From Aromatoleum evansii (GTDB lineage Bacteria; Pseudomonadota; Gammaproteobacteria; Burkholderiales; Rhodocyclaceae), in NCBI RefSeq assembly GCF_012910805.1, contig NZ_WTVK01000016.1, positions 1 to 64,000 of the forward strand: 64,000 bases of DNA. Reading direction: 5' to 3'. Shown here one piece after another: positions 45,793 through 55,941 of this stretch. A program made the translations under genes and the position numbers. Numbering within the stretch: the first letter of the stretch is position 1; the number at the start of each line of letters is the position of its first letter. The notes under the pieces were generated by a model, which ran no database searches, was not told the DNA's origin, and saw only the letters and a program-made list of their open reading frames with translations.

Positions 45793-46140
45793 CTAGCGGC
45801 GCAGGCGTCGCCGCGCAACCACGCCGACCATGCCAAGGCCGACTAGAAGCATCAGTGCGGCATCGGGTTCGGGGACGCTAGGTACGAACTGAGGGTTTCC
45901 GCCGGCCGCTATCGCGACGAACTGTCCGCCACTCGCGAGCGCGAGCTCGCTCACAAGACCGCCTACTCCGCGGGCTTCCACATCGCCAGCACGAAAGGTG
46001 GAAACGATGCCTCCGCCATTTTGATTCAGGACGGCATTGAACGATGTGCCCGCATCACTGGGATTTCCGCTCTGCCCCGCCAGGGCCGCTCCGGCCATAC
46101 AAATTCCGACGAGACCTGTTCCCAGGAATTTCAACTTCAT
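45793..46140 (-). CDS. Short PEP-CTERM sorting-signal protein
   Basis: A 115-residue exported protein. The Sec signal (MKLKFLGTGLVGICMAGAALA) is followed by an Asn/Gly-rich mature part of only about 65 residues. It ends in a PEP-CTERM tail: VPEP (89-92), a hydrophobic helix (ALMLLVGLGMVGVVARRR) and a basic end. It is a probable substrate of XrtB, encoded 4.3 kb downstream. Such small secreted proteins are thought to act in floc or biofilm matrix. No enzyme motif is visible. Confidence 0.88.
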   Translation of the reverse strand: MKLKFLGTGLVGICMAGAALAGQSGNPSDAGTSFNAVLNQNGGGIVSTFRAGDVEARGVGGLVSELALASGGQFVAIAAGGNPQFVPSVPEPDAALMLLVGLGMVGVVARRRLRR

Positions 46141-46200
46141 TCATGCCCCCCATTCTGATCACGTACATCCGAGAGATGCAACAAGCCCCCACGTCGCTAT

Positions 46201-46230
46201 CCGGACAGCACCGTAAAGGATGCCGTCCGG
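46201..46230. repeat. Inverted repeat upstream of the short PEP-CTERM gene
   Basis: CCGGACAGCA (46201-46210) and TGCCGTCCGG (46221-46230) pair at 9 of 10 positions around the 10-base centre CCGTAAAGGA. It lies about 60 bases upstream of the short PEP-CTERM start. On the plus strand an AT-rich stretch with several T follows, so it could instead be the terminator of the second PEP-CTERM gene; the position favours an operator or 5'-leader hairpin. Not resolved. Confidence 0.45.
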
Positions 46231-46379
46231 ATAACATGATTTTACATATTTGTTAGGCGTATGTATTTACGCTACGCAACTTTCATGCTTTGAAATGACA
46301 TAGATCAAACGCGCGAGTTTCGACGCAGCTGGGACGAAGCGGACTACGCCCTGTCCGACCCTGACCTTGCGGAACATGA

Positions 46380-47063
46380 TCAGCGGGATGCGGCACGGCG
46401 ACGTGCCGCCATCCCTACCATGCCAAGGCCCGTCAGAAGCATGAGATAGGCTTCCGGTTCAGGTACCGGCGGGACTTGCGCGACGCCGAATGTGATCTGT
46501 GCCGTGTCGAGACTGGCCTTCACGAACGAGGAGCCCGCCGCGTTGGCGAACAGGGTTGAGTCCAGGGTGATGTCAAGGAGACTGCTCGACAGGCCCGCGG
46601 CAGTGAATCCGTCGCCGCTGGAGCGCCAGGATCCGGCCGAAAGAAACGGCGATCCGGCAAAGCTCCCTGCCCCGCCAAGGGTTGTGAGGCCTCCGTTGTC
46701 GAGCGCGGCAACGTTCAACACCGATGCGATGCCAAAGGATGCGTCGGAACCAGCGATGGTGTAGCTGCCGCCTTCGAAAAGGCTTACCGAGTCGAGCCGG
46801 TAGCCGTCAGCGGCGACGACCTGAAAATCCAGGACAGCGTCAAGCAAGGCTGGCCGGCCTCCGCCCGATCCAACGGAGAACCCCGAAGGGCTGAAGGACA
46901 ACAGGTTGCCGATAAGAGTCGGCGTGCCGAAGAGCGAGTTGAGTGTGTCGTCGTACGAAACAGAAAAGCCGTTTCCGACGAGACTGACTGTGGCTGCGCC
47001 GGCGCTGGCTGATACAACGGCTCCCGCGATGGCCGCGGCGAGCAGTTTGAGTTTCAATGTCAT
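46380..47063 (-). CDS. PEP-CTERM sorting-signal protein (227 aa)
   Basis: A 227-residue exported protein with a Sec signal (MTLKLKLLAAAIAGAVVSASAGA) and a Gly/Ser-rich, beta-rich body without cysteines. It ends VPPVPEPEAYLMLLTGLGMV followed by an Arg-rich end: the PEP motif, hydrophobic helix and basic tail recognised by exosortase. ATG 47063 has GAGG 9 bases upstream; the longer in-frame start would put 40 residues before the signal and is rejected. Probably matrix-associated after processing by XrtB. Confidence 0.9.
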   Translation of the reverse strand: MTLKLKLLAAAIAGAVVSASAGAATVSLVGNGFSVSYDDTLNSLFGTPTLIGNLLSFSPSGFSVGSGGGRPALLDAVLDFQVVAADGYRLDSVSLFEGGSYTIAGSDASFGIASVLNVAALDNGGLTTLGGAGSFAGSPFLSAGSWRSSGDGFTAAGLSSSLLDITLDSTLFANAAGSSFVKASLDTAQITFGVAQVPPVPEPEAYLMLLTGLGMVGMAARRRAASR

Positions 47064-47215
47064 GCAGAGTGCCTCGATGAGCGTGAATTGATCGTGGTGA
47101 AGCCCCATCCATGGGAAGACGGTGCTAGCGGCGCTCGCACCGGCGGGCACTGATTGAGCCCGCTTGTTGCGACCGTTCCGCACGCTTCAGCATCCCATTC
47201 GGCATTTTTGCATAT

Positions 47216-47231
47216 TGCATACAAACGGCCA
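47216..47231 (-). promoter_or_regulatory. Candidate sigma-54 (-24/-12) promoter upstream of the 227-aa PEP-CTERM gene
   Basis: On the minus strand the site reads TGGCCGTTTGTATGCA: GG and GC exactly 10 bases apart with TGGC and TGCA boxes, matching the -24/-12 form TGGCACG-N4-TTGCA at 8 of 12 non-N positions. It lies about 150 bases upstream of the ATG. PEP-CTERM genes in related bacteria are reported to depend on RpoN and the PrsK/PrsR system, which makes the site credible. The match is imperfect and untested. Confidence 0.4.
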
Positions 47232-47252
47232 TCTGGCATAAGTGATAGGTTT

Positions 47253-48536
47253 TCAGAATGCGAGCTTCGCCGACATGAATAGACTGGCAGCACGGTATCC
47301 GGGATACGCATCGGATGACGAACGACGTTCGTTGCGCGCCCCCAGCTGGAGCGAGAGGTTCCTGGCCGGCGACCATTCCAGTGCGAGGGCGCGTGCCTGC
47401 GTGCGGTCATCGCGATCCGGCGCGACAATACCGAAGGGATCACCGCCGTAATCGCGCTTGAGCCATTCGAGCCGCCCACGCAGACGTAGCTTGTTACCGA
47501 TCTGCCATACGGGGTCGACCGATACCGCACGCGTGATGACGAAGTTGTCGGCCACATCCTCGCGTGCGCCCATCTCGCGGCGCGCGGTCATGCCCAGCGC
47601 GAGCTTTCCCGTCGGGTTCCAGTCGAAAGTGACGCGACCGGTCAAGCCGTTGAAGTCCTTGTCGCCCGCATGAGGGTATTGGCGCGCGGTGTAGCCGACT
47701 TGACCGCTCACCCGACTATGGCCGGTCACGCCCCAGTCGGCGCGCAGGAGCAGGTCGCGCTGCGTGTAGCCTGTGACCGTTGTGAGTGTTTCATTGCGTT
47801 CGGGATAGCGGCCCTCCGCATCGCGGCCTACCAGCGCCAGCGTGCTACCGGCCAAGGATCGATACTGCACGAGGGCTTCGACGGCATCTTCGATGTACTC
47901 GGATCCGGCGGATTCCCGGTCGTCGAATCGGCTGTCCATCCGAGCCCACCCGGCTCCGAACGACCACTGTGGATGCATCAGGTAGCGCGCATCGGCGCGG
48001 TACTGGCGGAAGGTGTTGATGCTACGTACGGTGCCGATGCGATCGGAGAAGCTGCGCAAGCGTTCGTCCTGCCGGGCGGAAATTGTGCCGCTCCACTGGT
48101 TGCCGAGAATCCACTGCCAGGCGGCGCCGAAATTGTGTGCAGTGAAATCGAGGTGGTCGAACTCGAGATAGTCGCTCCGGGTCAGGGCAAAGTCTGCTGT
48201 CAGCCGTTGCCGGCTGTAGGTGCGACCCAGCTGTGCCGCGAGTGTGGTGACGCTGAGCCGGTCGTCCCGTGGACGACGCGATCCTTCGATCTCCGGGCGC
48301 GCACCATCAGCCACGCGGAAGAGGTTGTCCTCCCAGACGAGATCCTGGCTGACGGAGATCGTTAGCGGGTCATTTTCAGACGCAGCAACGGGAAGTGTTC
48401 CTGTTCCCGCGATCACCAGAAAGCTGAACAAAATCCTCGCATAAGCATTCGCTTGCGCCGATGCGTAAACATGCTGAAGACATGTTTGTGACGGTATGTT
48501 GCGACATGTACGTCTGCTACGCGATGTGTTATGCAT
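47253..48536 (-). CDS. epsL: Exopolysaccharide outer-membrane beta-barrel EpsL
   Basis: A 427-residue protein of the EpsL family found with exosortase-B Eps loci. After a long N-terminal stretch and a hydrophobic segment (ILFSFLVIAGTGTLPVAAS) the mature protein is a beta-barrel rich in alternating strands (QDLVWEDNLFRVADG, WSGTISARQDERLR, SGQVGYTARQYPHAGDKD), ending in the aromatic-terminal SLFMSAKLAF recognised by BAM. It likely forms the outer-membrane exit of the polymer. The start is uncertain: the ATG 48536 gives 34 residues before the signal segment and lacks a ribosome site. It diverges from epsB. Confidence 0.82.
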   Translation of the reverse strand: MHNTSRSRRTCRNIPSQTCLQHVYASAQANAYARILFSFLVIAGTGTLPVAASENDPLTISVSQDLVWEDNLFRVADGARPEIEGSRRPRDDRLSVTTLAAQLGRTYSRQRLTADFALTRSDYLEFDHLDFTAHNFGAAWQWILGNQWSGTISARQDERLRSFSDRIGTVRSINTFRQYRADARYLMHPQWSFGAGWARMDSRFDDRESAGSEYIEDAVEALVQYRSLAGSTLALVGRDAEGRYPERNETLTTVTGYTQRDLLLRADWGVTGHSRVSGQVGYTARQYPHAGDKDFNGLTGRVTFDWNPTGKLALGMTARREMGAREDVADNFVITRAVSVDPVWQIGNKLRLRGRLEWLKRDYGGDPFGIVAPDRDDRTQARALALEWSPARNLSLQLGARNERRSSSDAYPGYRAASLFMSAKLAF

Positions 48537-48592
48537 GGTTTGTGAATGTCAATGCGGTATGCTTATCGAAAATTTTAGCCGCTCCTTTTATC

Positions 48593-49987
48593 ATGTTTGC
48601 ATCAAGCTACAAACAGGGCACCTTCTGGCGGGGCAGTTTATCGGCTGCACGCGCCATCGAGTCCTTTCTCGATCCGGTTGCAGCAACAGCCCTGCTGTTT
48701 GCCGTCGCGACCGTGTGTGGAGAGCGATTCGGCCCCCCCTACGTGATCGTGGGACTTATTTCCTTCTCGCTGACCTTCCCAGGCGATTTCTGCCTTCGCG
48801 ATACCACGCGGAGGATGGTCCGAAAAACCTTGACTTCATGGCTGTTGATCGCTGCCGTATTGTTGGCATTCGGCCACGCGAGCGGATACGTGCATTACTT
48901 CGCCGAGGAGGTCGTCTTTGTGTGGCTGGCCAGCCTCCCGCTGGCGTGGCTGGTGACTCGCTGCGCTGCACGCCTGTTGCTGTCGCAGATGATGTCGAGC
49001 GAGCTCCGCCAACGGCGCGCGGTGGTTGTCGGTTGCAACGAAACGGGCTTACGTCTGGCAGGGGAGCTTGCGCACGATCCGTTCAACGGAATTTCATTTG
49101 CGGGCTTCTTCGATGACCGGGGCCGCGAACGCCTCGATGGAATCGGCGATAGCCCGCTGCTTGGCCGGATCGGTGAGCTGGCCCAGTTCGTGAAGCAGCA
49201 TGCGGTAGACCATATCTACGTGGCACTGCCGATGGCGAGCCAGCCGCGCATCCTGCGGTTGCTGGATGACCTGAAGGACACCACAGCGTCCATCTACTTT
49301 GCGCCTGACATCTTCCTGACGGATCTGATCCAAGGGCGTGTCGATCACGTTGGCGGCATGCCGGTGGTGGCCGTATGCGAGACGCCTTTCACGGGATTCG
49401 ACGGCTTCGCGAAGCGCGTGTCCGACATTTTCCTGTCACTACTGATCCTCGCGTTGATCGCTCCGGTGATGATAGCCGTCGCCATCGCGGTGAAACTGAG
49501 CTCGCCCGGGCCGATCATCTTCAGGCAACGGCGTTACGGACTCGATGGCAAGGAGATTGTCGTTTACAAGTTTCGCTCGATGACGAGCTGCGACGACGGC
49601 AGTGAGGTGAAGCAGGCCACGCGCGGTGACCAGCGGATCACGCGCGTTGGCGCGATCCTTCGCAAGACGTCGCTCGATGAACTGCCGCAATTCATCAATG
49701 TGCTGCAGGGACGGATGAGCATCGTCGGGCCGCGGCCCCATGCAGTGGCGCACAACGAGACTTACCGCAAGCTGATCAAGGGCTACATGGTGCGGCACAA
49801 GGTGAAGCCCGGGATCACCGGGTGGGCGCAGGTGTGCGGCTACCGCGGCGAGACGGACACGATCGAAAAGATGGAAGGACGCATCGAGTACGATCTCGAG
49901 TACTTGCGCACCTGGTCGCTGTCGCTCGACCTGTGGATCATCGTGAAGACGGTGCTGCTGGTGGTGCGTGACCGCAACGCGTATTGA
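48593..49987 (+). CDS. epsB: Undecaprenyl-phosphate glucose phosphotransferase EpsB (WcaJ-like)
   Basis: A 464-residue inner-membrane sugar-1-phosphate transferase that starts the repeat unit on undecaprenyl phosphate. N-terminal helices (about 15-110) are followed by a CoA-binding-like domain (about 135-260), then the catalytic C-terminus: [54 protein letters not shown] and [18 protein letters not shown] chose ATG 48593 (MFASSYKQG), because the upstream open frame is Cys-rich and unlike the family. It reads away from all other Eps genes, and its own promoter must lie in the roughly 56-base gap to epsL or overlap its 5' end. Confidence 0.93.
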   Translation: MFASSYKQGTFWRGSLSAARAIESFLDPVAATALLFAVATVCGERFGPPYVIVGLISFSLTFPGDFCLRDTTRRMVRKTLTSWLLIAAVLLAFGHASGYVHYFAEEVVFVWLASLPLAWLVTRCAARLLLSQMMSSELRQRRAVVVGCNETGLRLAGELAHDPFNGISFAGFFDDRGRERLDGIGDSPLLGRIGELAQFVKQHAVDHIYVALPMASQPRILRLLDDLKDTTASIYFAPDIFLTDLIQGRVDHVGGMPVVAVCETPFTGFDGFAKRVSDIFLSLLILALIAPVMIAVAIAVKLSSPGPIIFRQRRYGLDGKEIVVYKFRSMTSCDDGSEVKQATRGDQRITRVGAILRKTSLDELPQFINVLQGRMSIVGPRPHAVAHNETYRKLIKGYMVRHKVKPGITGWAQVCGYRGETDTIEKMEGRIEYDLEYLRTWSLSLDLWIIVKTVLLVVRDRNAY

Positions 49988-50005
49988 GGCCGTGCGTTCG
50001 GGGTT

Positions 50006-50034
50006 GCTGCGGAAGGAGGCCCCCCTTCCGCAGC
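50006..50034. terminator. Hairpin between the convergent epsB and clpB
   Basis: A perfect 11-bp stem GCTGCGGAAGG / CCTTCCGCAGC (50006-50034) around a 7-base loop, 18 bases after the epsB stop and 18 bases from the clpB stop. It can act in both directions but lacks a U-tract. Confidence 0.65.
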
Positions 50035-50051
50035 GATGATGCAGAAGGGAG

Positions 50052-52631
<2,580 letters not shown>

Positions 52632-52667
52632 GTCGACCATCCTTTGTCCGATTGGGGTTGACCTGTG

Positions 52668-52702
52668 ATATGGGGGTCGCACCACGCAATTCAACCTTCA
52701 AG
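52668..52702 (-). promoter_or_regulatory. Sigma-32 (heat-shock) promoter of clpB
   Basis: On the minus strand, a -10 box CCCCCATAT (52676-52668) is preceded by GTTGAAT (52695-52689) at a 12-base gap, and by CTTGAAG (52702-52696) a little farther off; the first gives the better sigma-32 spacing (TTGAA-N13-CCCCAT). It lies 37 bases from the clpB ATG. Because clpB is a known heat-shock gene, this site is very likely functional. Confidence 0.8.
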
Positions 52703-52910
52703 CCATCGGGATACGTTCCCATTATGGGCGATGGCGCTGAGCCTGAACCCAAATTCGGCACCTTGCACTTGCTGCATTGCAGCATCCATGTTCAAATAGC
52801 TTCGATAAACTTTCACTGGTACTGCGGCCTTTCGCCAACGTGCTATGTTGAAAGAATTCATGAGGGGCATCGAAGCCTCGAAAATTTTTCAGCGCACGTG
52901 GAGGAAGAAC

Positions 52911-53414
52911 ATGGCGACCAAGCAGGATCAGTTCAACGAAATCCAAAAGAAGAACTTCGAAGCGGCCATGCGCCTCGCGCAGATGTCGATCGAGAACTCG
53001 CAGCGCATCATGGAGCTGCAGGTTGCGACCGCCAAGAGCCTCTTCGAAGAGGGCGTGCAGAACGCGAAGGCGCTCTCCTCCGCCAAGGATCCCAAGGAAG
53101 TTCTGGAGCTGCGTTCGCACTACACCCAGAGCGCCACCGAGAAGATGCTCGCCTGCGCCCGCGAAATGGCGGAACTGGCCAGCCGTACCCAGGCCGAGGT
53201 CGGCAAACTGGTGGGCGAGCAGCTGTCGACCGGCAGCAAGGATGTGTTCGAATCGATGCAGAAGATGTTCACGGGCATGCCGATCACCGACCAGAACGCC
53301 ATGTCCGCGATCCAGAATGCGATGGACACGACGCGCGCTGCCTTCGAACAGATGAGCCGCGCCTCGGCCGAGGCCTTCCAGATGTTCACCCAGCAAGGCA
53401 AGGGCAAGAAGTAA
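52911..53414 (+). CDS. phaP: Phasin family protein
   Basis: A 167-residue, cysteine-poor (one Cys), amphipathic helical protein with the phasin core (FNEIQKKNFEAAMRLAQMSI, then IMELQVATAKSLFEEGVQNA). Phasins coat polyhydroxyalkanoate granules and limit their size. It starts at ATG 52911, with a perfect GGAGG 7 bases upstream; the longer in-frame start (52845) is rejected. No PHA synthase gene is in the window, so the granule role comes from family knowledge. Ends with a strong hairpin. Confidence 0.9.
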   Translation: MATKQDQFNEIQKKNFEAAMRLAQMSIENSQRIMELQVATAKSLFEEGVQNAKALSSAKDPKEVLELRSHYTQSATEKMLACAREMAELASRTQAEVGKLVGEQLSTGSKDVFESMQKMFTGMPITDQNAMSAIQNAMDTTRAAFEQMSRASAEAFQMFTQQGKGKK

Positions 53415-53433
53415 TCCGGCCTGCTTGATGCAG

Positions 53434-53460
53434 AACGGCGCCCGAGGGCGCCGTTTTCAT
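53434..53460 (+). terminator. Terminator after the phasin gene
   Basis: AACGGCGCCC / GGGCGCCGTT form a 9- or 10-bp stem (53434-53455) followed by TTTTCATTTC, 20 bases after the phasin stop. Confidence 0.88.
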
Positions 53461-53483
53461 TTCAGGGTGGCGAGGCCGACCGC

Positions 53484-53945
53484 CTAGCGGCCGCCCTGCT
53501 CCCAGCGCGCGGCGGCGGAGTCGTCGCTGTCACGGGCGTCGACCCAGCGCGCCCCTTCTGGAGTCTCTTCGAGTTTCCAGAACGGCGCGCGCGTCTTCAG
53601 GTAGTCCATGATGAATTCGCATGCTGCGAAGGCCTCGCCGCGGTGGGCGCCGGCGACGCCGACGAAGACGATGCGGTCGCCGGGTTCCAGTCGCCCGAAA
53701 CGATGGATCACCCTGACACCATACAGCGACCAGCGCGCAGACGCCTGCTCGACGATCTCCTCCAGGGATTTCTCGGTCATTCCCGGATAATGCTCGAGCG
53801 TCATCGCGGCGACGTTGGAACCACCGCTCACGTCACGCACCAGGCCAAGGAAGGTCGCTACCGCACCGACCTCGTTGCGCCCCGCCGACAGGGCCGCGAT
53901 CTCCGCCGCGACGTCGAAGTCTTCCGCTTGCACGCTCACCGTCAT
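53484..53945 (-). CDS. moaE: Molybdopterin synthase catalytic subunit MoaE
   Basis: A 153-residue protein that inserts two dithiolene sulfurs into precursor Z, using MoaD thiocarboxylate, to make molybdopterin. The family signature VGVAGAHRGEAFAACEFIMD and the catalytic lysines K117 and K124 (YLKTRAPFWKLEET) are present. It starts 3 bases after the moaD stop. Last gene of the zapE-dinG-...-moaE run. Confidence 0.95.
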   Translation of the reverse strand: MTVSVQAEDFDVAAEIAALSAGRNEVGAVATFLGLVRDVSGGSNVAAMTLEHYPGMTEKSLEEIVEQASARWSLYGVRVIHRFGRLEPGDRIVFVGVAGAHRGEAFAACEFIMDYLKTRAPFWKLEETPEGARWVDARDSDDSAAARWEQGGR

Positions 53946-53948
53946 GAC

Positions 53949-54203
53949 TCAGCCTCCGGTGACCGGGGGAAAGAAGGCGATCTCGTCGCCCGGCAAGACG
54001 GGATCGGCCGGTGCCGCCATGCGCTGATTGCGCGCGGCGCGGACGTTGCGCCCTTCGCCCAGGGCCTTCCACTTTTCGCCGCGCTCGGCGAGAAAGGAGC
54101 GCAGTTCGCCGACGGTCGATACGCCGGACGGGAGGACGAAGCTCTCCTCGGTGCAGCCGAGTGCTTCCTTGAGCGATGCGAAATACAGGATCTTGACGGT
54201 CAT
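53949..54203 (-). CDS. moaD: Molybdopterin synthase sulfur-carrier subunit MoaD
   Basis: An 84-residue ubiquitin-fold protein whose C-terminal Gly-Gly (FFPPVTGG) is adenylated by MoeB and converted to a thiocarboxylate. It inserts its tail into the MoaE active site. The MoaD core VKILYFASLKEALG and PADPVLPGDEIAFFPPV is clear. It sits 4 bases after moeA. Confidence 0.95.
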   Translation of the reverse strand: MTVKILYFASLKEALGCTEESFVLPSGVSTVGELRSFLAERGEKWKALGEGRNVRAARNQRMAAPADPVLPGDEIAFFPPVTGG

Positions 54204-54207
54204 GGTG

Positions 54208-55413
54208 TCAGCAAAGGAGTTCGCCGTAGGGCAGGAAGCGGATCATCTCACCTTTTCGGACGGGCGTTTCGGCAGGCACGTCTGCGAGCCCCTCGGCCCA
54301 CACGATGGATGACAAGGCTGCTGCGCCCTGGTTGCCGTGGATCTCCACGCCACCCGAATCGTTGATGCGCGCGCGCAGGAATTCGCGTCTCCGGTCGGGG
54401 CGCGGCCAATCGAAGTCGGCGCGCAGTGTGAGTGCCTTGGGAAGTACCGACGCAGCCCCCTGCGTCGCGAGGACGAAGGGGCGCACCATCAACAGGAAGG
54501 TGACGAAGCTGGACACGGGATTGCCCGGCAGGCCGATGAAGGCCGCGGCGCCCACGTGGCCGTAGGCAAGCGGCTTGCCCGGCTTCATCGCAATCTTCCA
54601 AAGCTCCAGCGCCCCCTCGGCCTGGACTGCAGGTTTTACGTGATCCTCCTCGCCGACCGATACGCCGCCGCTGGTGAGGATCAGGTCGTGCCCTTGCGCA
54701 GCCTGGCGCAGCACGGCACGCGTTGCATCCAGCTGGTCGGGAACGATGCCGAAATCGGTCACGGCGCAACCCAGCTGTTCGAGCAGCACCCGCAGCTGAA
54801 AGCGGTTTGAGTTGTAAACGCCGCCGGGGGGCAAGGCTTCGCCGGGCATGACGAGCTCGTCGCCGGTGGAAAACAGCGCAACCCGCATCCGGCGCAAGAC
54901 GGCCAGCTGGGCGATGCCGACCGATGCGGCAAGTCCGATCTCCTGGGCGCGCATGCGGGTCGCCGCAGGCAGGACCACGTCACCCGCCGCGATTTCGCTG
55001 CCCGCGGCGCGCATGGCCTCTGCGGCGCGCGGGACATGGTTGATGATCACCTCGTCGCCGGCATGCTCGCACAGCTCCTGCATCACCACGGCGTCCGCGC
55101 CGGGCGGCAAGGGCGCGCCGGTAAAGATGCGTGCGGCGGTGCCGGGCTGCAGCGTGGTGCCTACGCTGCCCGCGGGTATGCGTTGAGATATCGGAAGGCG
55201 CGTTCCCGCGGCGGTCACGTCGCAGGTGCGCATCGCGTAGCCGTCCATCATCGAAGTGTCGAGCGCGGGCACCGCGATCGGTGAACGAACGTCGGCCGCA
55301 AGCACGCGCCCGTGGGCCACCAACGTGTCGACCATCTCCAGGTCGCGGATTGGCCGGGCTTTGGCCAGCAGGCTCGAACGCGCTTCGTCGAACGGCAGCA
55401 TGTCAGGATTCAT
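54208..55413 (-). CDS. moeA: Molybdopterin molybdenumtransferase MoeA
   Basis: A 401-residue enzyme that inserts molybdate into adenylated molybdopterin. Family motifs: VPALDTSMMDGYAMR, RIFTGAPLPPGADAVVMQE, LFSTGDELVMPGE, LTSGGVSVGEEDHV and GLPGNPVSSFVTF. The start MNPDMLPFDEARSS (55413) lies 11 bases inside the end of mobB, so the two are co-translated. A longer in-frame upstream start overlapping mobB is rejected because that part is Ser/Arg-rich and unlike the family. Confidence 0.95.
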   Translation of the reverse strand: MNPDMLPFDEARSSLLAKARPIRDLEMVDTLVAHGRVLAADVRSPIAVPALDTSMMDGYAMRTCDVTAAGTRLPISQRIPAGSVGTTLQPGTAARIFTGAPLPPGADAVVMQELCEHAGDEVIINHVPRAAEAMRAAGSEIAAGDVVLPAATRMRAQEIGLAASVGIAQLAVLRRMRVALFSTGDELVMPGEALPPGGVYNSNRFQLRVLLEQLGCAVTDFGIVPDQLDATRAVLRQAAQGHDLILTSGGVSVGEEDHVKPAVQAEGALELWKIAMKPGKPLAYGHVGAAAFIGLPGNPVSSFVTFLLMVRPFVLATQGAASVLPKALTLRADFDWPRPDRRREFLRARINDSGGVEIHGNQGAAALSSIVWAEGLADVPAETPVRKGEMIRFLPYGELLC

Positions 55414-55903
55414 GACGGGACGAGTAGTCGAGGATGAATTGGACGATCTTGTCCGGCTCGTTGAGCGGCAGGAGGGGCAAGGGGCTAACCAGCGGGACGT
55501 CTGCCGCGACCGCGACGACGTGTGGATTCTCTTGCCACAGGGGGGGCTTGCCATGCGCCGGACGATGGACCTCGACCTTCGGCACCGGCGCAGCCTTGAA
55601 GCCCTCTATCAGGACTACGTCGCACGGCGACAAGACGCGCAGCTGCTCTTCCAGCGTCGGCTCTGGCGCCCCTCTGAGCTCATGCATCAACACCCAACGG
55701 TCGTTCGACAGCATCAGGACCTGGCTCGCCCCTGCCTCCCGGTGACGATACGAGTCCTTGCCGGGCTTGTCGAGATCGAACCCGTGATGGGCGTGCTTGA
55801 TCACCGACACGGACAGCCCCCGTGCGTTGAAGCCGGGAATCAGCTTTTCGATCAGGGTGGTCTTGCCGGAGCCGGACCAGCCGGCGATACCGAATACGAT
55901 CAT
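55403..55903 (-). CDS. mobB: Molybdopterin-guanine dinucleotide biosynthesis adaptor MobB
   Basis: A 166-residue P-loop GTPase-type protein that assists MobA in forming the guanine-dinucleotide cofactor. Walker A is GWSGSGKTTL (about 8-17); further motifs are VIKHAHHGFDLDKPGKDSYR and DVVLIEGFKAAPVPKVEV. The start MIVFGIAGWSG (55903) matches the family. It follows the ATP-grasp-like gene by 38 bases and overlaps moeA by 11. No mobA is in this window. Confidence 0.95.
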   Translation of the reverse strand: MIVFGIAGWSGSGKTTLIEKLIPGFNARGLSVSVIKHAHHGFDLDKPGKDSYRHREAGASQVLMLSNDRWVLMHELRGAPEPTLEEQLRVLSPCDVVLIEGFKAAPVPKVEVHRPAHGKPPLWQENPHVVAVAADVPLVSPLPLLPLNEPDKIVQFILDYSSRHES

Positions 55904-55941
55904 CGTGTTGGTGTCTTCGATGGGGGAACGGGAAGAATAAC

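Noticed and set aside
46201-46230. sigma-54 promoter before the short PEP-CTERM gene
   Set aside because: The nearby GG...GC string has a 9-base gap rather than 10, so it does not match a -24/-12 promoter.
48461-48592. Extended N-terminus of EpsB starting 132 bases earlier
   Set aside because: The added 44 residues are Cys/Val/Met-rich and unlike the family; the start MFASSYKQG fits better.
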